DNA of 37,177 nucleotides from the NCBI RefSeq assembly GCF_001296045.1, contig NZ_LJHS01000031.1, positions 1 through 37,177 on the forward strand. Reading direction: 5' to 3'. Positions 18,281-25,627 of the stretch are shown here, piece by piece (the stretch's first letter is position 1; each line of letters opens with the position of its first letter). The notes beneath the pieces are model-generated. The model made no database searches, was not told the origin of the DNA, and was given only the letters and a program-made list of their open reading frames with translations. The position numbers and the translations under genes are program-made. This DNA is from Rhizobium sp. AAP43. GTDB taxonomy: Bacteria; Pseudomonadota; Alphaproteobacteria; Rhizobiales; Rhizobiaceae.

Positions 18281-18466
18281 ATGCGCCTCTTCCACGAGTT
18301 GATAGCTGACCTCAAAGGCGCGACTGCCGTCGAATACGGCTTGATTGCCGCGATCATGAGCGTTGCATTGATCAGCGGCTATGGTGCATTCACGAATTCT
18401 CTCACCGGCACACTCAAAGCCGTTGAGACACAGATCACGGATGCCAACGCGAAGATGGCCGACTAA
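18281..18466 (+). CDS. Flp/Fap-type pilin
   Basis: This 61-aa prepilin has the Flp processing motif KGATAVEYGLIAAIMSVALI: cleavage by a TadV/CpaA-type peptidase is expected after Gly13, leaving a mature chain with Glu at +5 and a Tyr at +6, then a single hydrophobic helix. AGGAG lies 6 nt before the ATG and forms part of a 12-nt palindrome. Flp pilins assemble adhesive Tad pili, but no tad/cpa assembly gene is in the window, so the machinery must be elsewhere or the gene is an orphan paralogue. Confidence 0.92.
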   Translation: MRLFHELIADLKGATAVEYGLIAAIMSVALISGYGAFTNSLTGTLKAVETQITDANAKMAD

Positions 18467-18477
18467 TAGCTTTCAAG

Positions 18478-19359
18478 TCAGAGATCACGGGTTCGGCTCG
18501 GATCCAGTGCGTCGGCAAGGCGCATCTTGGCTGATCCCGGCTTGAGTGGTTTCTGCTGGCTTTCGTGCGGTGCCCAGCCCGAGACGAAGATGATCGAGAA
18601 GGTGGCCCGGATGCGGCCATCCGGATCGGCGTAGCGTTCGGCGTAGAGTTCAGCGGCACGCAGAAAGAAGCTGAGTGATACAGGCCGCCTGCTGCGGCCG
18701 ATCAGCGGATTTGCCATGCCCATGGCCTTCAAATCCCGCATCAACGCAAAGATATGATCGTAGCGGACGGTGTAGCTCTCCTCGTCGATGACGGGCAGGG
18801 CAAAGCCCGCGCGCTGCAGCAGGGATCCAACATCTCGGATATCGGGGAAGGGGATCACGCGGGGGCTGGCGCCACCATAGAGTTCCGTTTCTGCGGCCAG
18901 CAGCACATCACGTAATTCCGCCAGGGTGCCGGCACCCGGGATGGCTGCCAAAAGCAGGCCATCCGGTTTCAAGGCACGACGCATGCGGATCAGCATGCCC
19001 GGCGTGTCGTTGGTGAGATGCAGCGACAGTGGCGACAGGATGAGGTTGGTGCTTTCCGGCTCAAGCGGCACCGTTTCGAAACCGCTCGTCTGAACAGGCG
19101 TACCGGCCACCGCGAAAGCCTCGTCGGTTTCCACGCGCCGCATCCGATCGATCTTGCCCGTTTCGAGGGCGGCGCCGGCTGCGAGCCCGGTTGCGCCAAA
19201 GAGTTCCACTCCATCCTCGAAGCGGCGTTCGACCAGCGCCAGACGTTCTCCAAGCTCGCGTGCCGCCACGCCAAGCAGGAAATCGCTGCCCTGCACAAAG
19301 CGGGTGATCGCCCGGTGACGGTTGTGGGCAATGAGGGTTTCGTCGAAGATTTCGTTCAT
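18478..19359 (-). CDS. NDUFAF5-like class I SAM methyltransferase family protein
   Basis: This 293-aa protein resembles the alphaproteobacterial homologues of mitochondrial NDUFAF5, a complex I assembly factor of the methyltransferase fold that hydroxylates an arginine of the NDUFS7 subunit. Matching features are the start MNEIFDETLIAHNRHRA, the middle NLILSPLSLHLTNDTPG with RRALKPDGLLLAAIPGAGTL, and SLLQRAGFALPVIDEE. The SAM motif I region reads VELFGATGLAAGAA and departs from the usual DxGxGxG. GGAAGG lies 7 nt before the ATG at 19359. It is divergent from comF (59 bp). BioC-like methylation of malonyl carrier is an alternative but less likely without bio genes. Confidence 0.75.
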   Translation of the reverse strand: MNEIFDETLIAHNRHRAITRFVQGSDFLLGVAARELGERLALVERRFEDGVELFGATGLAAGAALETGKIDRMRRVETDEAFAVAGTPVQTSGFETVPLEPESTNLILSPLSLHLTNDTPGMLIRMRRALKPDGLLLAAIPGAGTLAELRDVLLAAETELYGGASPRVIPFPDIRDVGSLLQRAGFALPVIDEESYTVRYDHIFALMRDLKAMGMANPLIGRSRRPVSLSFFLRAAELYAERYADPDGRIRATFSIIFVSGWAPHESQQKPLKPGSAKMRLADALDPSRTRDL

Positions 19360-19418
19360 GATTGGCCTTCCGGAAACAGGCATTGGCAAAGGCGCGGGGC
19401 TGCGCTTAAAGTCAAGGC

Positions 19419-20195
19419 ATGCTCGGTCAGATAGTGCAGAAATCGGCTTCCGTCAGCAGGGTCCGCGCCGCGACACTGATGCGCGGGCTGTTTTCCTTCA
19501 TTCATCCGCCGACCTGCGCCGGATGTCAGGTCCTGACGTTACGCCATCATGCTCTTTGCCCGGACTGCTGGAGTGGCTTTCGCCAGATCGAACGACCCTA
19601 TTGCGAGATCCTCGGTTCACCCTTTGCCTATGATGAGGGGGAGGGGGCAGTGTCACCGGAGGCAATCGCCGATCCGCCTGTTTTTGATAGGCTCCGATCC
19701 GTCGCACTCTATGAAGGGATGGCCCGACAGCTGGTGCACGACCTCAAGTATCGCGACCGTGTAGATCTCGCCCCGATGATGGCTTCCTGGATGTTGCGAG
19801 CGGCGGCCCCGGAAGTGGCCGGTGCAGACGGCGTGGTCGCGGTGCCCTTGCACCGCATGCGGATGTTTCGGCGGATGTTCAACCAGTCGGCCGAGCTGGC
19901 AAGGCATCTGGCTCGACAGTCGGGCAAGCCTTTTCTTGCGGAGGTATTGGTGCGCCGCAGGCGGACGGAGCAACAGGTGGGGCTGACGGCGAAGCAGCGC
20001 GCGCTCAACGTTCGCGGTGCATTCGAGGTGCCGAAGGCGCATGCCGATCTCGTCTTCGGACGGCGTCTCGTGCTGATTGATGACGTCTATACGACGGGGG
20101 CAACCGTCAGCGCTGCGACTTCTGTGCTGAAGCGGGCAGGTGCCGCAGAGGTCACTGTTTTGACCTTTGCAAGGGCTCTTTCCGGTCCTATATGA
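19419..20195 (+). CDS. comF: ComF family protein (phosphoribosyltransferase-like)
   Basis: This 258-aa protein has an N-terminal zinc finger (Cys33, Cys36, Cys47, Cys50), the ComF signature ALYEGMARQLVHDLKYRDR, and a C-terminal phosphoribosyltransferase-type loop VLIDDVYTTGATVSAA. ComF is needed for natural DNA uptake in some bacteria, but in rhizobia it is usually present without a demonstrated competence role. The start at 19419 is the first ATG; MRGLFSFIHPPTC at residue 21 is a plausible alternative start. It heads a likely operon with grxC (49-nt gap), the nitrilase-like gene and DUF1178. Confidence 0.9.
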   Translation: MLGQIVQKSASVSRVRAATLMRGLFSFIHPPTCAGCQVLTLRHHALCPDCWSGFRQIERPYCEILGSPFAYDEGEGAVSPEAIADPPVFDRLRSVALYEGMARQLVHDLKYRDRVDLAPMMASWMLRAAAPEVAGADGVVAVPLHRMRMFRRMFNQSAELARHLARQSGKPFLAEVLVRRRRTEQQVGLTAKQRALNVRGAFEVPKAHADLVFGRRLVLIDDVYTTGATVSAATSVLKRAGAAEVTVLTFARALSGPI

Positions 20196-20244
20196 TTGAA
20201 TTGAAACAACACAAGTGTCCTGCCGATGAGCAGTGGAGTTCCTG

Positions 20245-20502
20245 ATGGCGCAAGTGACGATCTATACCCGACAAGGCTGTGGCTATTGTGCCCGTGCCAA
20301 GTCGCTTCTGCAGGAAAAAGGCGTTTCCTATACCGAGCATGACGCGACCGGAAATGCAGCGCTGCGTGAAGAGATGATCGAAAAGGCGCATGGCGGATCG
20401 ACCTTTCCCCAGATCTTCATCGACGGCATCCATGTGGGCGGCTGTGACGACCTTCATGCCCTCGACCGCGCCGGTAAACTCGACCCCATGCTCGCACGAT
20501 AA
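20245..20502 (+). CDS. grxC: Glutaredoxin 3
   Basis: This 85-aa dithiol glutaredoxin reduces disulfides and glutathione mixed disulfides. The active site is Cys12-Gly-Tyr-Cys15, with the glutathione-binding TFPQIFIDG (cis-Pro) and GGCDDLHALD segments in place. The ATG at 20245 has TGGAG 6 nt upstream; a GTG four codons earlier is also in frame but lies within the Shine-Dalgarno. The nitrilase-like gene follows after 13 nt. Confidence 0.95.
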   Translation: MAQVTIYTRQGCGYCARAKSLLQEKGVSYTEHDATGNAALREEMIEKAHGGSTFPQIFIDGIHVGGCDDLHALDRAGKLDPMLAR

Positions 20503-20515
20503 GGAATTCGGACCG

Positions 20516-21373
20516 ATGACATTCAAGGCTGCTGCCGTTCAGATGTGTTCCGGCGTCGATCCTCAGCGAAATGCCGAGAGCATGGCGCGTCTTGTGAAGG
20601 ATGCAGCCGCGCGCGGCGCGATCTATGTGCAGACTCCGGAGATGACCGGGGCCGTGCAGAAGGATCGCCCGGGCCTCATGGGGGTCTTGCGCGACGAGGA
20701 AAACGACCTGATCGTCAAAGCGGCTTCGGATCTGGCGCGCGAACTCGCCATTCACCTGCATGTTGGGTCTACCGCGATCAAGCTCCCCGACGGCAAAATC
20801 GCCAACCGCGCTTTCCTGTTCGGACCTGATGGCGCTAAAATCGCCTCCTATGACAAGATCCACATGTTCGATGTCGATCTCGACAATGGCGAGAGCTGGC
20901 GGGAAAGCTCTGTGTATCGTCCAGGCGAGCGGGCCCTGGTCGCTGATCTGCCGTTTGCCAAGATCGGTTTCGGCGTCTGTTACGACGTGCGGTTCCCGCA
21001 CCTGTTTCGGGCAGAAGCCATGGCCGGTGCCGAGATCCTGACGACGCCTGCCGCCTTCACCAAGCAGACCGGCGAGGCGCATTGGGAAATCCTGCTTCGC
21101 GCCCGCGCGATCGAAAACGGGGCATTCGTGATTTCTGCTGCCCAGGCCGGTTTGCATGAAGATGGCCGCGAGACCTTTGGTCATTCGATGATCGTCGGAC
21201 CCTGGGGCAAGATTCTTGCTGCGGCCGGCGGCACGGGCGAGGCTGTGGTGATGGCCGAGATCGACACCGAAGCGGTGAAGGCCTGCCGCGCCAAGATCCC
21301 GAACCTGAAGAATGGACGTGATTTCCAGCTCGATATCGCGCCTGTTCTGGCGAAGGGAGGCGTCACGGTTTGA
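20516..21373 (+). CDS. Nit1-type carbon-nitrogen hydrolase (deaminated glutathione amidase)
   Basis: This 285-aa member of the nitrilase superfamily has the catalytic triad Glu42, Lys114 and Cys155 in PEMTG, YDKIHMFD and GVCYDVRFPHLF. The Nit1 branch repairs deaminated glutathione, and blocks such as AFTKQTGEAHWEILLRARAI, CVI-type AAQAG and GHSMIVGPWGKI fit that branch better than omega-amidase or cyanide nitrilase. It follows grxC by 13 nt, with AAGGA upstream; the pairing of a glutathione repair enzyme with a glutaredoxin agrees with the assignment. Specificity is inferred from similarity by eye. Confidence 0.9.
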   Translation: MTFKAAAVQMCSGVDPQRNAESMARLVKDAAARGAIYVQTPEMTGAVQKDRPGLMGVLRDEENDLIVKAASDLARELAIHLHVGSTAIKLPDGKIANRAFLFGPDGAKIASYDKIHMFDVDLDNGESWRESSVYRPGERALVADLPFAKIGFGVCYDVRFPHLFRAEAMAGAEILTTPAAFTKQTGEAHWEILLRARAIENGAFVISAAQAGLHEDGRETFGHSMIVGPWGKILAAAGGTGEAVVMAEIDTEAVKACRAKIPNLKNGRDFQLDIAPVLAKGGVTV

Positions 21374-21798
21374 TCCGTTACAGCCTGTGCTGCGATAAGG
21401 CCCATGAATTTGATGGCTGGTTCTCGGAAAGTGCGGAGTTCGATCGGCAGAAGGCCTCAGGCTTTCTGACCTGCCCGATCTGCGGTTCCGAAGATGTGTC
21501 GAAGGTGCTGATGGCGCCTTCGGTCTCGACAGCGCGTGCCCGGGAAGCGACCCAAGCGCTTGCCGTGTCTGCCGTCCAGAAGCAGGCCATGATCAAGTTG
21601 AAGGAGGCGATCCGGGAGATTCGCGCAAGCAGCGAGGATGTCGGCACCCGTTTCCCGGAAGAAGCCCGCAAGATCCATTATGGCGAGGCCGAGGCGCGTG
21701 GCATCATCGGCGAAGCATCCGCCGTTGAGGTCAAGTCCCTGATCGACGAAGGCATCGAGATTGCGCCCATTCCGGTCTTGCCGGATGACGTGAATTGA
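21370..21798 (+). CDS. DUF1178 family protein
   Basis: This 142-aa protein of the DUF1178 family has the N-terminus MIRYSLCCDKAHEFDGWFSE and a zinc-ribbon-like CPICGS at about residues 35-40, then a long predicted helix and a C-terminal block ARKIHYGEAEARGIIGEAS typical of the family. It uses a TTG start at 21370, overlapping the preceding stop (TTGA), with GGGAGG 9 nt upstream, so translation is coupled to the nitrilase-like gene. No function is established; the zinc ribbon suggests metal or redox contact. Confidence 0.9.
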   Translation: MIRYSLCCDKAHEFDGWFSESAEFDRQKASGFLTCPICGSEDVSKVLMAPSVSTARAREATQALAVSAVQKQAMIKLKEAIREIRASSEDVGTRFPEEARKIHYGEAEARGIIGEASAVEVKSLIDEGIEIAPIPVLPDDVN

Positions 21799-21816
21799 CG
21801 GCTGTGCCTGTCGACT

Positions 21817-22368
21817 TCAGCCCTTGAAGCCGCCTTCATCGAGAAAAGCCTGCTCGTCAGCCGTCGTTTCCCGCCCGAGGGCTGCGTTGCGGTGGGGGAA
21901 GCGCCCGAAGCGGGCGATGATGTCGCGGTGGACGATCGCATAGTCGAGATAGTCCTGATCGCCAGCCCGTTCATGCAGGGCTTTGAAGAGTTCGACGCTG
22001 CGCTCCTGGTTTGCCAGATCCTCGGAGTGTTCAAAGGGCAGGTAGAAAAAGGCTGCAAGTTCGGGCTCGACGGCGCGGTCGTGGCCGCGTGCGATGGCCT
22101 CCCTTGCCAAAGAGAGCGCCAGCGGATCGGTTGCGAAGGCATGGCCGGAGCCGCGGAAGAGATTGCGCGGAAACTGGTCGAGCAGGATCATCAGGGCGAG
22201 CGCGCCTTCCGGTGTCTCGATCCAGTCCGGGAATTCGTTGCGGGCTGCGCGGAAATGAAGGTCGCGGAAGTGATCGTGGATCGCCTGATCGAAGGCGTCG
22301 TCCTTGGTGAACCACTTCTGTCGTCCGGCTTCACGCCAGAAGGTGACGACGGCTTCCGCACCCGTCAT
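21817..22368 (-). CDS. DUF924 family protein
   Basis: This 183-aa all-helical protein of the DUF924 family has the family blocks [52 protein letters not shown] and [18 protein letters not shown]. The fold is TPR-like and the function unknown. The ATG at 22368 overlaps the ubiG stop by 4 bp (ATGA), so it is translated with ubiG; upstream in-frame codons lie inside ubiG. It converges with DUF1178, 18 bp away. Confidence 0.9.
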   Translation of the reverse strand: MTGAEAVVTFWREAGRQKWFTKDDAFDQAIHDHFRDLHFRAARNEFPDWIETPEGALALMILLDQFPRNLFRGSGHAFATDPLALSLAREAIARGHDRAVEPELAAFFYLPFEHSEDLANQERSVELFKALHERAGDQDYLDYAIVHRDIIARFGRFPHRNAALGRETTADEQAFLDEGGFKG

Positions 22369-23120
22369 GACGAGACAGCCGGGCGACTGGCCAGCGCCAT
22401 GTAGTTGACCTCGATGTCGCTCGACAGGTTCCACTGGTTTTGCAGCGGATTGAAGAAAACGCCTTTCAGCTCGTTGACCTGCATGCCGTTCTTGGCAAGC
22501 GGTCCCTCGATCTCTTCCGGACGGACGAGCTTCTCATACTGGTGGGTGCCGCGCGGCAGCCAGCGCAGGACGTATTCCGCACCGAAGATCGCCAGTGCCG
22601 CCGCCTTCATCGTGCGATTGATCGTCGAGACCAGCATCAGGCCACCGGGGCGCACCATGGAGGCGCAGGTCGACAGGAAGAAGTCTACGTCGGCAACATG
22701 CTCGACCACTTCCATATTGAGGATCACGTCGAAGGTTTCGCCGGCTTCGGCGAGCGCCTCTGCCGTAACCGCCCTGTAGTCGACCTCGACGCCGCTCTGG
22801 GCCGAATGGGTCATGGCGATCTTGATGTTCTTTTCCGAGGCGTCTGCGCCGAGCACGTTTGCACCCATGCGGGCGACAGGCTCGGAGAGGAGGCCGCCGC
22901 CGCATCCGATGTCGAGAATGCGCAGCCCTTCGAGCGGGCGATGGCTCAAGGGATCGCGGCCGAAATGTGCCGAAACCTTGTCGCGAATATAAGCCAAGCG
23001 GACCGGATTGATCTTGTGCAGCGGCTTGAACTTGCCGGTCGGGTCCCACCATTCCGCCGCCATGGCCGAGAAACGGTCGACTTCTGCCTGATCAATGGTG
23101 GTGCGTGCCTCTGCGCTCAT
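22365..23120 (-). CDS. ubiG: 3-demethylubiquinol / polyprenyl-hydroxybenzoate O-methyltransferase UbiG
   Basis: This 251-aa SAM-dependent methyltransferase carries out both O-methylations of ubiquinone synthesis. Motif I is [20 protein letters not shown] at about residues 68-87. The UbiG start [25 protein letters not shown] post-motif region and [13 protein letters not shown] with [13 protein letters not shown] are all present. The ATG at 23120 has CAGGAG 8 nt upstream. It leads a two-gene unit with DUF924 and is divergent from the SH3 gene. Placement close to lysC is conserved in alphaproteobacteria. Confidence 0.97.
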   Translation of the reverse strand: MSAEARTTIDQAEVDRFSAMAAEWWDPTGKFKPLHKINPVRLAYIRDKVSAHFGRDPLSHRPLEGLRILDIGCGGGLLSEPVARMGANVLGADASEKNIKIAMTHSAQSGVEVDYRAVTAEALAEAGETFDVILNMEVVEHVADVDFFLSTCASMVRPGGLMLVSTINRTMKAAALAIFGAEYVLRWLPRGTHQYEKLVRPEEIEGPLAKNGMQVNELKGVFFNPLQNQWNLSSDIEVNYMALASRPAVSS

Positions 23121-23291
23121 GCTTTTCACTCCTGCACTGCCTTGGCCTTCAAGTCGTCTCAATGGGCTGCGAAGTCAAGGGTATGGGAGGTCGCAGTGCG
23201 CCTTTCGCCGGTCAACGGAACCTGAGATCGATGCTTGACGTTTAGAGCGCGACATCACGGCTTACCGTCGTCCACTATCAGGAGACAGAGA

Positions 23292-24002
23292 ATGCATAAA
23301 TTCTGGTTCATGGCCGCGGCTGCGGTATCGAGCGTCGCCCTGCCGGCGATCGCCGAGGCTGCACCGGCTTTTTCAACCGCCAATGTTAACATGCGGTCGG
23401 GCCCGAGCACCCGCTATCCGGCCGTTTTCGTCGTTCCAGCCGGCAGTCGCGTCGATATTCGCGGATGTCTGTCGAGTGCCAACTGGTGTGACGTGTCCGT
23501 AGCTGGTTATCGCGGCTGGATTTCCGGCTCTTATCTCCAGACGAGCTACTCACAACGCCGCGTCTATGTTGAGCCGGAATACTATCGCCCACTCGGCATC
23601 CCAACCGTGACGTTCAGTGTCGGACGTTATTGGGATGATCATTACCGCGGGCGGTCGTTCTACCGTGAGCGCGATCGCTGGAGCAATGGTCCGGACTGGC
23701 GCGACGATAACGATCGGCGCGATCGTGACCGTGACCGTGATCGCGACTGGCGCAGTGACAACGACCGCCGCGACCGTGATCGTGATCGGGACTGGCGCGG
23801 TGACAATGACCGACGCCAGCCGGACCGCGACTGGCGCGATGGTGACCGGCGGGACGAAGGCCGGCGCGATGACCGCCGGCGCGAGGAGGAGCGTCGCCCC
23901 CGGCCGGAGCGCGCGCAAAGCGGTAACGACCGCGACAATAGTCCGCTGCGTCGCATGATTGAACAAAAGCGCTGCAAGGAAGATCCGAACGCCTGCCGCT
24001 GA
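23292..24002 (+). CDS. Secreted SH3b-domain protein with charged RD-repeat tail
   Basis: This 236-aa exported protein has a signal peptide (residues 1-24 or so, AIAEAA), a bacterial SH3 domain at about residues 28-78 (VNMRSGPSTRYPAVFVVPAG, WISGSYL), a short linker and a long Arg/Asp-rich tail made of DWRxDNDRR-(DR)n repeats (residues 135 to about 205). It ends with CKEDPNAC-type cysteines. AGGAGA lies 7 nt before the ATG. SH3b proteins of this sort are thought to bind peptidoglycan. A strong terminator follows at 24031. The tail's repeat length drops by one dipeptide per unit (see findings). Confidence 0.88.
   Translation: MHKFWFMAAAAVSSVALPAIAEAAPAFSTANVNMRSGPSTRYPAVFVVPAGSRVDIRGCLSSANWCDVSVAGYRGWISGSYLQTSYSQRRVYVEPEYYRPLGIPTVTFSVGRYWDDHYRGRSFYRERDRWSNGPDWRDDNDRRDRDRDRDRDWRSDNDRRDRDRDRDWRGDNDRRQPDRDWRDGDRRDEGRRDDRRREEERRPRPERAQSGNDRDNSPLRRMIEQKRCKEDPNACR
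23694..23850 (+). repeat. Shortening tandem repeat inside the SH3 gene
   Basis: Three in-frame units begin at 23694, 23745 and 23790 with lengths 51, 45 and 39 nt, and a fourth degenerate unit begins at 23829. Each opens with codons for Asp-Trp-Arg. The core is a hexanucleotide coding for Arg-Asp (CGTGAC-like), which explains length changes in steps of 6 nt. Confidence 0.8.
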
Positions 24003-24030
24003 GCGACAGGGGAATGCTCGGGAAATGGAG

Positions 24031-24056
24031 AGGGGCGCATTTTTGCGCCCCTTTTT
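24031..24056 (+). terminator. Strong intrinsic terminator after the SH3 gene
   Basis: AGGGGCGCA at 24031-24039 pairs perfectly with TGCGCCCCT at 24044-24052 around TTTT, and a T-run follows. It lies 28 nt after the stop codon. Confidence 0.9.
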
Positions 24057-24223
24057 CACATCAGCGAGCCCGCGATCGTCTTGCGCAAAAGTCAGCAATT
24101 ATTTGTCTGCGAAAAAGCGTTGCCTAGCGTACCGTTTGGGCATGATGTGGCCGTTGCGCAGAGGGAACATATGGACTAAAAGCCCCGCAACCTGTGGCTT
24201 TCAGCGCAGGCCGGTGTTTTCTC

Positions 24224-24244
24224 CGCCGGGGTCCGGCGTTTCTC
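24224..24244 (+). promoter_or_regulatory. Terminator-like hairpin in the lysC leader
   Basis: CGCCGG (24224-24229) pairs with CCGGCG (24233-24238) around a 3-nt loop, followed by TTTCTC, ending 21 nt before the lysC ATG. A minimal frame ATG-GAC-TAA occurs upstream at 24171-24179 behind a GAGGGA. It could be an attenuator or a structure controlling translation; the role is not proven. Confidence 0.4.
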
Positions 24245-24265
24245 AAGGCATACGGTTTAAAGTCT

Positions 24266-25540
24266 ATGGCTCGCATCGTCATGAAGTTCGGCGGTACATC
24301 CGTCGCAAATCTCGAACGCATCCACAATGTCGCGCGCCACGTCAAACGTGAGGTCGATGCAGGCCACGAAGTGGCTGTTGTGGTGTCTGCCATGTCGGGC
24401 AAGACCAATGAGCTGGTAGACTGGGTTCAGAACATGCCCAAAGTTGCCGGTGCCGCATCGCCATTCTATGACGCCCGCGAATATGATGCCATTGTTGCAT
24501 CCGGTGAGCAGGTGACCTCAGGACTGCTCGCCATCGCGCTGCAGTCGCTGGGCGTCAATGCCCGCTCCTGGCAGGGCTGGCAGATCCCGATCAAGACCGA
24601 CAACGCCCATGGCGCGGCCCGTATCCAGGACATCGACGGCACCGAGATCATCCGCCGCATGGGCGAGGGCCAGGTGGCTGTCGTCGCCGGGTTCCAGGGT
24701 ATCGGTCCTGACAACCGCATCGCGACGCTCGGTCGTGGTGGTTCGGATACCTCGGCCGTAGCGATTGCTGCCGGCGTGAAGGCGGACCGCTGCGATATCT
24801 ATACCGATGTGGATGGCGTCTACACGACCGACCCGCGCATCGAGCCGAAGGCGCGTCGCCTGAAGAAGATTGCGTTTGAAGAAATGCTCGAAATGGCCTC
24901 GCTCGGCGCCAAGGTGCTGCAGGTGCGGTCGGTCGAGCTTGCCATGGTGCACAAGGTTCGCACCTTCGTGCGCTCCAGCTTTGAAGATCCCGATGCGCCG
25001 GGCATGGGCGATCTGATGAACCCGCCCGGCACGTTGATTTGCGATGAGGAAGAGATCGTGGAACAGGAAGTAGTCACCGGTATCGCCTATGCCAAGGATG
25101 AAGCGCAGATCTCGTTGCGTCGTCTGTCCGACCGTCCGGGTGTTTCGGCCGCCATCTTCGGGCCCCTGGCCGAAGCGCATATCAATGTCGACATGATCGT
25201 CCAGAACATCTCCGAGGACGGCTCGAAGACCGACATGACCTTCACCGTGCCTTCGGGCGACGTTGACAAGGCGCTTGCTGTTCTCAACGACAACAAGGAC
25301 AAGATTGGCTTCGACGTTCTCCAGAGCGAAAAGGGTCTGGTCAAGGTTTCGGTCATCGGTATCGGCATGCGCAGCCATGCTGGCGTCGCTGCAACCGCCT
25401 TCCGGGCGCTGGCTGAAAAGGGCATCAACATCAAGGCGATCACCACCTCGGAGATCAAGATCTCCATCCTGATCGACGGTCCCTATGCTGAGCTTGCGGT
25501 TCGGACTTTGCATTCCTGCTACGGTCTGGATAAGAATTGA
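24266..25540 (+). CDS. lysC: Aspartate kinase
   Basis: This 424-aa enzyme phosphorylates aspartate, the first step to lysine, threonine, methionine and diaminopimelate. The kinase start is MARIVMKFGGTSV, with conserved ASGEQVTSGLLA, LGRGGSDTSAVA and YTDVDGVYTTDPR. Two C-terminal ACT domains (from about residue 265, SDRPGVSAAIFG, and GMRSHAGVAATAF) give feedback control. The length matches the alpha/beta-type single enzyme; an internal start for a regulatory chain was not looked for in detail. The ATG at 24266 has poor Shine-Dalgarno (AAGG is far away). A terminator-like hairpin is just upstream (24224-24244). The gap to ptsP is 87 nt. Confidence 0.97.
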   Translation: MARIVMKFGGTSVANLERIHNVARHVKREVDAGHEVAVVVSAMSGKTNELVDWVQNMPKVAGAASPFYDAREYDAIVASGEQVTSGLLAIALQSLGVNARSWQGWQIPIKTDNAHGAARIQDIDGTEIIRRMGEGQVAVVAGFQGIGPDNRIATLGRGGSDTSAVAIAAGVKADRCDIYTDVDGVYTTDPRIEPKARRLKKIAFEEMLEMASLGAKVLQVRSVELAMVHKVRTFVRSSFEDPDAPGMGDLMNPPGTLICDEEEIVEQEVVTGIAYAKDEAQISLRRLSDRPGVSAAIFGPLAEAHINVDMIVQNISEDGSKTDMTFTVPSGDVDKALAVLNDNKDKIGFDVLQSEKGLVKVSVIGIGMRSHAGVAATAFRALAEKGINIKAITTSEIKISILIDGPYAELAVRTLHSCYGLDKN

Positions 25541-25627
25541 TTCCTGAGAGCGGACACGCGTGACCGAACCCCTGAAAAGGTAAGGGTAACAAGCCGCTGA
25601 CCAATGGGAAGTGGAGCAAAAAGCGCG

